Part shown: piece by piece, positions 35,050 to 43,197 of the stretch | Position numbering within the stretch: the first letter of the stretch is position 1 | How the letters are laid out: each line of letters begins with the position of its first letter | Origin: Planctomycetaceae bacterium | GTDB lineage: Bacteria > Planctomycetota > Phycisphaerae > Phycisphaerales > UBA1924 | Direction of reading: 5' to 3' | DNA: 49,102 bases | NCBI GenBank assembly: GCA_021294835.1 | Contig: JAJTDF010000031.1 | Coordinates: forward strand, 1 to 49,102 | The notes under the pieces: generated by a model | Databases searched by the model: none | What the model was told of the DNA's origin: nothing | The model's input: only the letters and a program-made list of their open reading frames with translations | Program-made: the position numbers and the translations under genes

Positions 35050-35607
35050 ATGATCATCCGCGTCACTGGTGACATTCTGCGAACGACCTGTCCCGCCATC
35101 GCCCATGGCGTGGCTCCTAATGATCCGTACGCGTCGGGGCTGGCATCCCAGTTGCGCGAACGGGCTCCGTCGCTGTACAAAGACTTCCGGCACTGGTGCC
35201 ATGTGTCACACCCCAAGCCGGGGACAATGTGGGTGTGGTCGGGCGCAGGCGAGAAGGGCTCGGTTCAGGTGGCCTGCCTGTTCACACAGGACGGCGGCTA
35301 CCAGCACGGTGACAAGCCGGGCCGGGCACGGGTGGAGTTCGTGAACCACGCCCTGCGAGAGCTCCGCAAGTGGATCATCGAATCACACCTGGAGGCGATT
35401 GCGCTGCCCCGACTGGCGACGGGTGTCGGCGGTCTTGGGTGGGAAGTGGTCGAACCGCTGATCGTGAACCATCTGAGCGATCTGGACACTCCGGTGTTCC
35501 TGTATGAGAAGTACGCGCCGGGTGTCGCAGCCGATGAGCGGGTGCCCGGCCGGAGAGCCCACGTCAAGACATCAACCACTCAGGGCGCTGCAGTACTGCC
35601 CAAATAA
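35050..35607 (+). CDS. Macrodomain protein (ADP-ribose binding/hydrolysis)
   Basis: 185 residues. The domain begins IIRVTGDIL and has AIAHGVAPNDPYASGLASQL, the GYQHGDKPGRARVEF segment, IALPRLATGVGGLGWEVVEP and a final VFLYEKYAPG. These correspond to the substrate loops of macrodomains that bind ADP-ribose or remove it from proteins or nucleic acids. The ATG at 35050 has AAGGAGG at 7 bases, the best ribosome-binding site in the window. An open frame 45 codons upstream lacks homology. The last 25 residues are a basic tail. No DarT-like toxin is adjacent. Confidence 0.88.
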   Translation: MIIRVTGDILRTTCPAIAHGVAPNDPYASGLASQLRERAPSLYKDFRHWCHVSHPKPGTMWVWSGAGEKGSVQVACLFTQDGGYQHGDKPGRARVEFVNHALRELRKWIIESHLEAIALPRLATGVGGLGWEVVEPLIVNHLSDLDTPVFLYEKYAPGVAADERVPGRRAHVKTSTTQGAAVLPK

Positions 35608-35677
35608 AGCCAGGCTCGCACCCCGGCGGACGGATGCGGCCGAATCGCGAGCATCAGCGGCTCGGGCAAGGCTCGGT

Positions 35678-35717
35678 CGGATGTGTGCGGTGCGCAGCAG
35701 ACCGCAGCTCACATCCG
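35678..35717. terminator. Bidirectional terminator hairpin
   Basis: CGGATGTG (35678-35685) pairs with CACATCCG (35710-35717) and GCGGT (35687-35691) with ACCGC (35701-35705), giving a 13-bp interrupted stem. It lies between the convergent macrodomain and glutathione peroxidase genes. Confidence 0.6.
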
Positions 35718-35751
35718 GGCCGGGGGCGGTGCGCAAACGCACATGTCGCGG

Positions 35752-36480
35752 TCAGGGCTTGCCCGACGGCGCGGCGGGGGTGGCCGGAGCGGAGCCCGGC
35801 GCGGCCGGGTTGGTCGCGGCAGGCGCTACGGCGCCCAGCGCCGCGTCGATCGCCTTGAGCATGGCGGGATCGTCCGGGGCGATACGCGAGTCGAACCGCT
35901 CGATGATGGCACCGTCGCGGCCAACGAGGTACTTGGTGAAGTTCCAGCGGGGCTCGCCCTTGGCGGCCGAGAGCCGGGCGAAGAGCGGGTGCTGCGAAGC
36001 ACCCTTGACGGACACCTTGCTGAACATCGGGAAGGTGACGCCGAAGTTGGCCGAGCAGAACGACGCGATCTCCGCGTCGGTTCCGGGCTCTTGAGAGCCA
36101 AAGTCGTTGGCGGGAAAGCCGAGGATGACCAGCCCCGCATCCTTCTTGGACTTGTACAGCGACTCAAGCCCCGCATACTGCCGAGTGAAGCCGCAGCGGC
36201 TGGCGACATTGACAACGAGCACAACTTGGCCGGCGTAGGACGACAGGTCAATGTCCTTGCCGTCGATGGACTTGACCGTTCCTGAGAGCACGGGGGTCTC
36301 CTGCTTGGCCTCGGGCTTGGAGGCTTTGGCATCGGGCTTGGCGGCCGGGGCGGGCCCCGCCGGGGCCGGCTGGGCCGGCTGGGCCGGCTGGGCGGGCTGG
36401 GGTTGGCCGATGGCGGCTGCGCAGACAAAGAGCCCGGCGAGGGCCGCCAGGCTCTTGATGGGGTGACAGATCGCGTTCAT
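35752..36480 (-). CDS. Exported glutathione-peroxidase-family protein
   Basis: 242 residues. Signal peptide (about 1-25, VCAAAIG), a Pro/Ala/Lys linker with four QPAQPAQP-type repeats to about residue 65, then a thioredoxin-fold peroxidase. Catalytic residues are Cys in VVNVASRCGFT, Gln in GFPANDFGSQEPG, Trp and Asn in EPRWNFTKYLV. The enzyme uses Cys, not selenocysteine, and likely reduces peroxides with thioredoxin-like donors in the periplasm. The C-terminal 30 residues are again Pro/Ala-rich. Confidence 0.92.
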   Translation of the reverse strand: MNAICHPIKSLAALAGLFVCAAAIGQPQPAQPAQPAQPAPAGPAPAAKPDAKASKPEAKQETPVLSGTVKSIDGKDIDLSSYAGQVVLVVNVASRCGFTRQYAGLESLYKSKKDAGLVILGFPANDFGSQEPGTDAEIASFCSANFGVTFPMFSKVSVKGASQHPLFARLSAAKGEPRWNFTKYLVGRDGAIIERFDSRIAPDDPAMLKAIDAALGAVAPAATNPAAPGSAPATPAAPSGKP

Positions 36481-36566
36481 GTTCGGGCCTCCACGCCGTC
36501 AGCCGGATGGGCTTCGGACTGCAGGAGTTTAGCCGGGGCCGGTTGCGGCAAGGGCTCGGCCCGGGC

Positions 36567-36776
36567 TCACTTGGATCCGGTGGCTTCCTTGGCGGCCTCG
36601 CCAGCCTTGGCCGCCCCGTCCTTGACGGCCTCGCCGGCCTTGGTGACCCCGGTCTTGGCGGCCTCGCCGGCCTTCTGCATGGCCTTGGCGGGCTCTGGCT
36701 TTTTTTCGCAGCCGCCGAGGCACAGACCGGCTCCGGCAACCACGAGGGCGGTGAGGGTGACGATGCGCTTGTTCAT
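36567..36776 (-). CDS. Small lipoprotein with KAGEA repeats
   Basis: 69 residues with signal peptide and lipobox LGGC (Cys at about 23). The mature part has repeats of KAGEAxKxG (KAGEAAKTGV, KAGEAVKDGA, KAGEAAKEAT), an 11-residue amphipathic pattern seen in LEA-like and apolipoprotein-like helices. It is probably lipid-tethered in the periplasm. The ATG at 36776 follows GGAG. It is 86 bases upstream of the peroxidase on the same strand. Confidence 0.8.
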   Translation of the reverse strand: MNKRIVTLTALVVAGAGLCLGGCEKKPEPAKAMQKAGEAAKTGVTKAGEAVKDGAAKAGEAAKEATGSK

Positions 36777-36954
36777 CGGCGTTCTCCAGCGGGGTCGGCC
36801 GGGCGACTGACCCGGCTGTCAAGCATGGGCCGGCGGCGGACGCCCGCCGCAGTGCGCCGGGACGATCCGCACCAGCGGGTCGCCCGGCTCCCGAACATGA
36901 TTCGGGAATGCTCGTCGGCTGTTTCAACGCCGAATATGGTGTTACGGTTCGGGC

Positions 36955-37770
36955 ATGCTGAGGCTTTCGCGGAGCGTTCGGTTCGCGGTCAATCCGGCCG
37001 GCCCCGGCGGGGGCCAGGCCGGTGTGAGCAACGGGTACGGCGGCGTGCCGGCCATGCGGGGGCTGGGCCGGCATTACCAGTTGCACCTGACATGCTGCGG
37101 GGAGGCGGATCCGGTCACGGGCTACTTCCTGGACATCAAGGTGCTGGACCGGGCAGCCCGGTCGGCCGCGTTGCCGGTGATAGAGGCGGCGTGCCAGGAG
37201 CGTCCGGAGAGCGATCCGCAGGAGGTTCTGGCCGAGGTCATGCCCGGTCTGGCCAAAGAGCTGCGGGGCGGGCTGGAGCGGGTGCGGTGGCACCTGTCGC
37301 CAACCTATTCTGTGGAGATGGCAGTGAACGACGCGCGGCATGCTGTGATTCGGCAGCGGTTTGAGTTTGCAGCGGCGCACCGACTGCACGCCGAGGGGTT
37401 GAGCGACGCGGAGAATCGGGCCACTTTCGGCAAGTGCAACAATCCCAGCGGGCATGGACACAACTACGTGCTCGAGCCGGCGGTTCGCGTGCCGGTGGGC
37501 GGCGCGGTGGGCCCAGGCCGGTTCACGCTGGCGGAGCTTGAGGCGGTGGTGGACCGGGTGATCATGGCCAGGTTCGACCACACGCACCTGAACGTGGACA
37601 CCCCCCACTTCGATCAGTCCAAAGGCGGCCTGAACCCCTCCGTGGAGAACATCGCCAAGGTGTTCTTCGAACTGCTGGGGCCAGCGATCGGGCAGACGGG
37701 AGGCGGCGCGGAGCTGGTGTCAATGACGGTGTGGGAGACGGAAAAAACCTCGGCGACGTACCCGGCCTGA
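36955..37770 (+). CDS. Tandem 6-pyruvoyl-tetrahydropterin synthase/QueD-like protein
   Basis: 271 residues holding two PTPS-like folds. The C-terminal one (about 125-271) has the zinc His in FEFAAAHRLHAEG and HGHNY, the Cys of KCNNPSGHGHNY, FDHTHLN, SVENIAKVFFELL and the terminal VWETEKTSATY. The N-terminal one (about 1-120) keeps the strand order (VRFAV, YQLHLTCCGEADPVTGYFLD, WHLSPTYSVEM) but has lost the His ligands. Family members make 6-carboxytetrahydropterin for queuosine or 6-pyruvoyltetrahydropterin. Which one applies here cannot be told from this window; no other que gene is present. Confidence 0.88.
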   Translation: MLRLSRSVRFAVNPAGPGGGQAGVSNGYGGVPAMRGLGRHYQLHLTCCGEADPVTGYFLDIKVLDRAARSAALPVIEAACQERPESDPQEVLAEVMPGLAKELRGGLERVRWHLSPTYSVEMAVNDARHAVIRQRFEFAAAHRLHAEGLSDAENRATFGKCNNPSGHGHNYVLEPAVRVPVGGAVGPGRFTLAELEAVVDRVIMARFDHTHLNVDTPHFDQSKGGLNPSVENIAKVFFELLGPAIGQTGGGAELVSMTVWETEKTSATYPA

Positions 37771-37771
37771 G

Positions 37772-37784
37772 GCCTGCCGCAGGC
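37772..37784. terminator. Short hairpin between convergent genes
   Basis: GCCTG-CCG-CAGGC in the 25 bases between the QueD-like gene and purF. The stem is only 5 bp, so termination is possible but weak. Confidence 0.35.
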
Positions 37785-37795
37785 GAGCATCAGGG

Positions 37796-39307
37796 TCAGA
37801 ACATGGTCAGTTGAGGGCTGAGGCGGTCGTCGGCGCTGGGGTGCTCGACATCAAGGCGGTACTGCCCGGTGTAGCAGGCGGTGCAGTAGTGTCCGCCCGG
37901 GCGCTTCATGACCGACAGAAGGCCCTCCAGCGAGAGATAGGCCAGGCTGTCTACGCCGAGGAACTGCCGGATTTGCTCGACGGTCCGGCCGTTGGCGATG
38001 AGTTGGTCGCGGGTGGCGAAGTCCACGCCGAAATAGCACGGATGGCGGATGGGCGGGCAGCTGATCCGCAGATGCACCTCGCGAGCGCCGGCAGCTCGGA
38101 TCTGTTCGATCTTGGCCTTGGTGGTGGTGCCCCGCACGATGGAATCGTCGACAATGATCAGTCGCTTCCCGCGGACGATCTCGTCGATGACATTGAGCTT
38201 GAGGCGCACGGCGGCCTGGCGCTGGGCCTGGGTGGGCTTGATGAAGGTGCGGCCCACGTAGCGGTTGGGGACGATGCCCTCGCGATAGGGCAGGTTCGCC
38301 TCGCGGGCATAACCGATGGCGGCGGAGCGGCCGGAGTCGGGCATGGGCACGACGTAGTCGGCCGCGACCGGCGATTCGCGGGCGAGTACTTCACCCATGG
38401 TCTCGCGGGCGAGTTGCACGTTCTGGCCGAAGACGTTGCTGGCGGGGCTGGCGAAATACACGTGCTCGAAGACGCAGTGCGCCGGCGTCGGGGCGGGGTC
38501 CGCAAAGCGGCGCGAACTCACGCCCTTATCCGAGAGCGTGACGATCTCGCCGGGTTCGACCTCGCGCTCGATGGTGGCGCCGACGACCTCCAGCGCGATG
38601 GTCTCGCTGGCGACCACAGGGCGGCCGTCGGGCAACGTGCCCAGAACCAGCGGTCTCCAGCCCCAGGGGTCGCGTGCCGCCTCGATGCGGTCCTTGAACA
38701 GCAACAGCAGTGAGAAGCTGCCCTGCAGGTGGCGCAGGGTTTCAGCGACGGGATCCACCGCCCTCTGCTGATCGGGGCTGGCCAGCAGGTGAATGACGAC
38801 CTCGGTATCGCTGGTGGTATGGAACAGGTGACCGGCCTGCTCGAAGCGGTGGCGAAGCGCTTCGGCGTTGATCAAGTTGCCGTTGTGGGCGACGGCAACC
38901 TCCCCGCCGATGTAGCGCTCCAGAAAGGGCTGAGCATTGCACTCAAGTGAACCGCCGGCGGTGGAATACCGGTTGTGGCCGATGGCCCCTCCACCGCCGC
39001 CCTGCGCAGCCCTTACGCTGCCGGCATTCAGACGGGCGAGGATCTCGTCGTTGAAAACCTCAGCAACAAGCCCCTGGCCGGTGTGCACAGCGAGCCGCTG
39101 GCCATTGCTCACGGCGATGCCGGCGGCCTCTTGCCCTCGGTGCTGCTGGGCATACAGCCCGAGATAGGTGAGGGTGGCGGCACCTGTCGTACCCCAAACA
39201 CCAAAGACCCCACACTTCTCCCGCAGTTCTCCCCGCTCGGCCGAGCCGAATGCAGGCCGTTGCATCCCGAACGAAGCAAGAACCGGCAGGGGAATCCGTT
39301 CAGGCAT
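37796..39307 (-). CDS. purF: Amidophosphoribosyltransferase PurF
   Basis: 503 residues; first committed step of purine synthesis, moving glutamine nitrogen onto PRPP. A propeptide of about 31 residues ends before CGVFGVWG, whose Cys becomes the N-terminal nucleophile after cleavage. Glutaminase motifs: YLGLYAQQHRGQEAAGIAV, IGHNRYSTAG. The PRPP loop is RLIIVDDSIVRGTT. CPPIRHPC and HYCTACYTGQY provide cysteines typical of the Fe-S-containing Bacillus-type enzyme. I used the ATG at 39307; the frame is open upstream to 39412 but without a family match. Confidence 0.96.
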   Translation of the reverse strand: MPERIPLPVLASFGMQRPAFGSAERGELREKCGVFGVWGTTGAATLTYLGLYAQQHRGQEAAGIAVSNGQRLAVHTGQGLVAEVFNDEILARLNAGSVRAAQGGGGGAIGHNRYSTAGGSLECNAQPFLERYIGGEVAVAHNGNLINAEALRHRFEQAGHLFHTTSDTEVVIHLLASPDQQRAVDPVAETLRHLQGSFSLLLLFKDRIEAARDPWGWRPLVLGTLPDGRPVVASETIALEVVGATIEREVEPGEIVTLSDKGVSSRRFADPAPTPAHCVFEHVYFASPASNVFGQNVQLARETMGEVLARESPVAADYVVPMPDSGRSAAIGYAREANLPYREGIVPNRYVGRTFIKPTQAQRQAAVRLKLNVIDEIVRGKRLIIVDDSIVRGTTTKAKIEQIRAAGAREVHLRISCPPIRHPCYFGVDFATRDQLIANGRTVEQIRQFLGVDSLAYLSLEGLLSVMKRPGGHYCTACYTGQYRLDVEHPSADDRLSPQLTMF

Positions 39308-39495
39308 GGCGGATGGTAGCGGGTCAGCATCGCAGGCCAACTCGACACGGAAGGAGGAATGCACGGGGCGACAGAGCGGTTGCAGGCCACACCCGATAAC
39401 CGTTTTGTACAATTCTTTGGGTTATCCATGGAGAACAAAAATCAGTCTGGATGTTCGGAAGGCAGGAAAATCTGCTCGTTTAGGGGTGCAGCTTA

Positions 39496-39524
39496 TTGAC
39501 AGGTGACTCTGTTTCCTTTATGCT
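39496..39524 (+). promoter_or_regulatory. Strong sigma70 promoter of the PEP-CTERM-like gene
   Basis: TTGACA at 39496-39501, a 17-base spacer and TATGCT at 39519-39524. The -35 is a perfect match and the spacing is optimal. The leader to the ATG at 39633 is about 100 bases. The surroundings (39308-39632) are AT-richer than average and hold no gene. Confidence 0.8.
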
Positions 39525-39632
39525 GGAGTCGGACTGCGAAAGCGGTCCAGGGAGCGTTCTGACCTGCCGTCGTCCACCTGTCGTGTCCGGTGGAGGCCAG
39601 AACAACTGAATTCACGTTCGGGAGGAAGTCAG

Positions 39633-40433
39633 ATGAATCGCAGAATGTTCGTTTTGGCGGCGGCGGGCCTTGCGCTCGCGGCCAGCCCCGCGTTTTCCCA
39701 GGAAATCCGAATTGGTTCCAACCCGGTCCTCGGCTCGGGCACGTTCTTCTCCGGTCTGTATGACAGCTCCGGGAATCTGACGAACGTTCCGGCTGCGGCC
39801 ACCGGCTTGAACCCGTCGGCCCCTTTCACGGGCACCATCCGTCTCGGGTCCACCTTCGGCGCTTTCTCTGCGGCCCTGCTGACGCAGTTGGGCTTCCCGC
39901 CCGCGCTGGTGGGCAACACCACCGTTGACATCAACAACACCGGTCCCGGGTACTCCGTGCCCTCCGGCAGCGGCACCCTGCCGTTCAACAATCTGGTCTC
40001 CGGCTCCTGGTCTGGCACGGTCAACGTCATCAATGGCGTGATCTCCGCCGGCTCCACCTTCCGGATCGATCTGGACGGCCCGTTCACCGGCGAGTTCTAT
40101 CAGGCCAACATCGTCCCCGGGTCGGCCGTCTTCGCCGCCTCCGGCCCGCAGACCTGGACCGTTCAGGGCGCCACCGCCCTGGGTCAGTTCTCCGGCCCCA
40201 CGTTCGGTGGTGTTGACAGTTCGCTCTGGTTCGCCAATCAGGCGGCCGGCCTCTCCGGCACCGTGATCTCCGTCGGTGGTTCCGCCACCGGCCTGCCCGC
40301 CGGCTTCTTCAGCAGCACCATGACGACCACGGCCGTCATCCCGCTGCCCCCGGCCGCTTGGGCCGGACTGGGCACCTTGGGCGCCCTCGCGGGCTTCGCC
40401 CAGATCCGTCGTCGCCGCATCGTCAACGCCTGA
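39633..40433 (+). CDS. Secreted protein with PEP-CTERM-like sorting tail
   Basis: 266 residues with a signal peptide (about 1-22, ASPAFS). The mature part is a Gly/Ser/Thr/Asn-rich beta protein. The C-terminus has a PLPPAAWAGLGTLGALAGF helix and RRRR, the tripartite pattern of exosortase-sorted proteins in Phycisphaerae (motif, helix, basic end). The cargo domain is not recognised. Its ribosome-binding site is GGGAGG. A near-consensus promoter and a textbook terminator frame it, and codons end strongly in C, so it is probably highly expressed. No exosortase gene is in the window. Confidence 0.85.
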   Translation: MNRRMFVLAAAGLALAASPAFSQEIRIGSNPVLGSGTFFSGLYDSSGNLTNVPAAATGLNPSAPFTGTIRLGSTFGAFSAALLTQLGFPPALVGNTTVDINNTGPGYSVPSGSGTLPFNNLVSGSWSGTVNVINGVISAGSTFRIDLDGPFTGEFYQANIVPGSAVFAASGPQTWTVQGATALGQFSGPTFGGVDSSLWFANQAAGLSGTVISVGGSATGLPAGFFSSTMTTTAVIPLPPAAWAGLGTLGALAGFAQIRRRRIVNA

Positions 40434-40479
40434 TGTTCAGGCACAAGACGAATCGGTGATCGAGCAGTCGATCGCAATC

Positions 40480-40512
40480 AAGAGGGCCGGAAACGGCCCT
40501 CTTGTGTTTTTG
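40480..40512 (+). terminator. Intrinsic terminator
   Basis: A perfect 10-bp stem (AAGAGGGCCG/CGGCCCTCTT) with a GAAA tetraloop, followed by GTGTTTTTG. This is the clearest Rho-independent terminator in the window. The minus strand (convergent neighbour) has the AAGAG end but lacks a T-run. Confidence 0.92.
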
Positions 40513-40578
40513 TCGTGTACCTCAAGAGCCCACCTGCGGGCCCCCGGGGCCAGGCGAACCGGCACGGGCCTGTCTGTC

Positions 40579-42135
40579 TCAGCGACCGACTGCCAGTTCG
40601 ATCTCGGCGGTGCCGGTCAGCTTGTAGCGGCGGTACGCCACCTCCACCTTGTCGCCCGGCTGGCGATCAGCCAAGGCCCGGGCGAGGTCGTGCAGATCGC
40701 GGATTTCCACGTTCCCGATCCGGCTCACCACATCGCCAAGGCGAAGGCCCCCGGCGGCCGGGCCGGGAAGGCTGGTGATCCGCAGGCCGTCTGCGGCATC
40801 AGGCTCCACATCAAACGGCAGACCGGCAGCGAGCAGGCTCTGGGCATCGGGTGCTGCGGGCAGGGCCGCGGCCCACGCCCGCCATTGACGTTCGATCTCG
40901 GCCACCGGACGCCCGAGAGCGGACTGCAAGGCTTGGCGGCCGGTGGGGTCGGCGGCATGCCCGGCGGTGAAAGCGGTGTACCAGGCGCGGAGGACGCCCT
41001 TCTCGCTGAGGAACAGAAAGATGGCGCGGGCGACGGCGTAATTGGCCAACGGGCTTGAGGCGACGAACGCGTCGGCGTCTTGCGTGAGCAGACGGTCCCA
41101 CGCTGGCAGCCGCCCGATGGCGGCCATGTTGCGGACGGTGTTGGTTCGCCAACTCACAACCGGGCGGAGCAGCCCCGACGGATCGGCCGATGGCTCCACG
41201 TCCTCGACGAGCGCACAGAGGCCTTCCTGCACCCACATGGGATGGATCTGGCCGAGGCGGTCGCAGTGCCGCCAGTGCAGCACGTGGGCGAACTCGTGCC
41301 GGAGGGTGCCGCCAGTGTCTCGCGTGACCAGTTCCTTACGGTCGTGGTCGTACAACCCGCCGACCGAGCCGGCACGGGCGCCAAGTTCAGCCGCGGCCCA
41401 GCGGTCAAACTGGGCGCGGGAGGGCAGCCGCACCACAATCCAGACATCGGGCAGTTCCTCGGGCTTGTCGCCGGCGACGCGAACGGGAACGCCCTCGGGC
41501 AGCACGGCCTTGGCGAACCAGTCGGCGACTGCGGCCATCTCACGGCGGGCCGATTCGGTGGCGGAGGGCTCCAAGGCTGAGACTACAGCGATGTGGAGCT
41601 GGTCGTCCAGCGTGATGACGGCCTTGGGGCCCATCTCGCGGGCGGCCCGCTGGGCCCGCAGTTCGGCCGAGGCACGCCCGATGGCCTGGGCGTTGGCGAG
41701 CAGTTGGCGTCCGAGTTCGCGCTCGCGAAGGGGCTGGAGCCGGGGGTCTGCGGCCAGGCGGCGAAGGTCGCTCCAGCCTCGCTCGACGGCGGATCGCAGG
41801 GACTCCTCGGCGGCCTTCACCTTGGATTGGGCGAGCTGCACGCGCATGAGGTTGAGCCACGCGAGCTCGTCCTCAGGGGCGAAGCGGACCAGCCTCGCCA
41901 GGGCCTGCTCGGCAGCGGGCAGGTCGCCCCGTTCGACGGCGGCGGGCCACTGGGCCCGTAGGGCACGGCGGATCTCGCGGACCTGCTCGGGGTTGGCAAC
42001 CGGACGGGGCGCTTCAGACTGGCCGGACGGATCGGCCGGCGGCGACTCGGCACGGGCGGCCGGGCTCAGGGTGGTCGCCAGCAGGGCAGCGATGACCGCC
42101 GAGCGGGTGATGGCATGCCTGGGTGGCGGACGCAT
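40579..42135 (-). CDS. Exported TPR-metallopeptidase-PDZ protein (peptidase MA-like)
   Basis: 518 residues. Signal peptide (about 1-29, SPAARA), TPR-like helices at about 50-140 (AVERGDLPAAEQALARLVRF), a peptidase domain with HEFAHVLHW (zinc site HExxH) and the downstream Glu in MWVQEGLCALVED, and a C-terminal PDZ-like module (AAGGLRLGDVVSRIGNVEIR, DLARALADRQPGDKVEVAYR). This matches gluzincins of the peptidase MA/DUF1570 type. The protein probably works in the periplasm; substrates unknown. It starts only three bases after the purN stop codon, so the two are co-translated. Confidence 0.85.
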   Translation of the reverse strand: MRPPPRHAITRSAVIAALLATTLSPAARAESPPADPSGQSEAPRPVANPEQVREIRRALRAQWPAAVERGDLPAAEQALARLVRFAPEDELAWLNLMRVQLAQSKVKAAEESLRSAVERGWSDLRRLAADPRLQPLRERELGRQLLANAQAIGRASAELRAQRAAREMGPKAVITLDDQLHIAVVSALEPSATESARREMAAVADWFAKAVLPEGVPVRVAGDKPEELPDVWIVVRLPSRAQFDRWAAAELGARAGSVGGLYDHDRKELVTRDTGGTLRHEFAHVLHWRHCDRLGQIHPMWVQEGLCALVEDVEPSADPSGLLRPVVSWRTNTVRNMAAIGRLPAWDRLLTQDADAFVASSPLANYAVARAIFLFLSEKGVLRAWYTAFTAGHAADPTGRQALQSALGRPVAEIERQWRAWAAALPAAPDAQSLLAAGLPFDVEPDAADGLRITSLPGPAAGGLRLGDVVSRIGNVEIRDLHDLARALADRQPGDKVEVAYRRYKLTGTAEIELAVGR

Positions 42136-42138
42136 GGG

Positions 42139-42747
42139 CTACTCCCCCGCCGCGATGACGGCGCGGCGGCCAATGAAGCTCACCCGGCCCTCAACCAGTG
42201 CCGCAAGGGCTGCGGGATACGCCCGGCACTCTTCCTCGAACACGCGGGCAGCGAGAGACTCGGGCGTGTCGGTATCCAGCACCCGGCAGGCCCGCTGCAC
42301 GAGGATGGGGCCGCTGTCGTAGCGGTCATCGACCAAGTGCACGGTGCAGCCCGTGATCTTGCAGCCGGCTTGGATGACGGCGCGGTGCACGGCCAGACCA
42401 TGCATCCCGGGGCCGCCGAAGGCGGGCAGCAGTGCGGGGTGCACGTTGAGCATGCGGCCCTGGAAAGCGGGCGGGACGTGAACAAGCCGCAGGTAGCCGG
42501 CGAGGGCGACAAAGCCGATCTGGTGCTCGGCCAGCAACGCAGCCAGCCGCGGCGCGGGGATCTCGCCGGGTTCGATGACCACAGGCAGACCCAGCTCACG
42601 GGCCCGGTCACAGCCGGCGCACGGGCGGGAGGCGATGACCACGGCAATCTGAGCGCGAAGCTGGCGACGAGCGATGGCGCCGGCGAGGTTCACCAGCGTG
42701 CGACCTGCCCCTGACAACATCACCCCAAGGCGTGCAACACCGGCCAT
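42139..42747 (-). CDS. purN: Phosphoribosylglycinamide formyltransferase PurN
   Basis: 202 residues; transfers a formyl group from 10-formyl-THF to GAR in purine synthesis. The N-terminal GAR loop reads VMLSGAGRTLVN where most enzymes have SGNGSNLQ. The catalytic triad is present: Asn and His in NVHPALLPAFGG and Asp in the VDDRYDSGPIL segment after GCTVHLVDD. ALAGYLRLV is also typical. I chose the ATG at 42747 with GGAG upstream; a Met 16 codons earlier has no family match. It precedes the metallopeptidase gene by three bases. Confidence 0.93.
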   Translation of the reverse strand: MAGVARLGVMLSGAGRTLVNLAGAIARRQLRAQIAVVIASRPCAGCDRARELGLPVVIEPGEIPAPRLAALLAEHQIGFVALAGYLRLVHVPPAFQGRMLNVHPALLPAFGGPGMHGLAVHRAVIQAGCKITGCTVHLVDDRYDSGPILVQRACRVLDTDTPESLAARVFEEECRAYPAALAALVEGRVSFIGRRAVIAAGE

Positions 42748-42846
42748 GTCGTGCTCCGTTCCGCCCCTGGATTTCCCCCCGCTCGCGCCTTTCATGCCCG
42801 CACTCTTGCCGCCCGGTCTCCGGTTCCGGCTTGCGCTCGTGACGGC

Positions 42847-43197
42847 TCAGCGGAGCGACTTGACTGCGGCTTCTTCGTTCTCCACGATCGACAGCCCGGT
42901 ATCCAGCCGGGTGATCCTGAGCACCTGGCGGATGTTGGGGTGCAGGTTGAACAGCACCAGTTTGCCCTTGTTGCTCTTGGCTGATCGGTTAAGCGACACC
43001 AGCGTGCCCAGGCCAACCGAGGCGACAAGCTGGACGTTGGTCATGTCCAGACCGAGCTTCCACTGGTGGTTGCGGGCGGCCTCGCCCAAGTCCTTTTCCA
43101 GCACGCCGGCCTCATACTCGGACATCTTCTCACACAGCACACGGGCGATCAGCACGCCGGCGGCGGTGTCCAACTTGGCATGGCTTGTGTCACTCAT
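42847..43197 (-). CDS. STAS-domain protein (anti-anti-sigma factor-like)
   Basis: 116 residues, a complete STAS fold: GVLIARVLCEKMSEYEAGVL, the core KLGLDMTNVQLVASVGLGTL, then KGKLVLFNLHPNIRQVLRIT and a terminal helix. In SpoIIAA the core reads DSSGLG with the phosphorylated Ser second; here it is ASVGLG, so the Ser is kept. Such proteins switch anti-sigma kinases or act in stressosomes. No kinase or sigma factor is adjacent, so its partner is elsewhere. Its ATG overlaps the stop of the upstream thioesterase by four bases, which implies translational coupling. Confidence 0.9.
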   Translation of the reverse strand: MSDTSHAKLDTAAGVLIARVLCEKMSEYEAGVLEKDLGEAARNHQWKLGLDMTNVQLVASVGLGTLVSLNRSAKSNKGKLVLFNLHPNIRQVLRITRLDTGLSIVENEEAAVKSLR

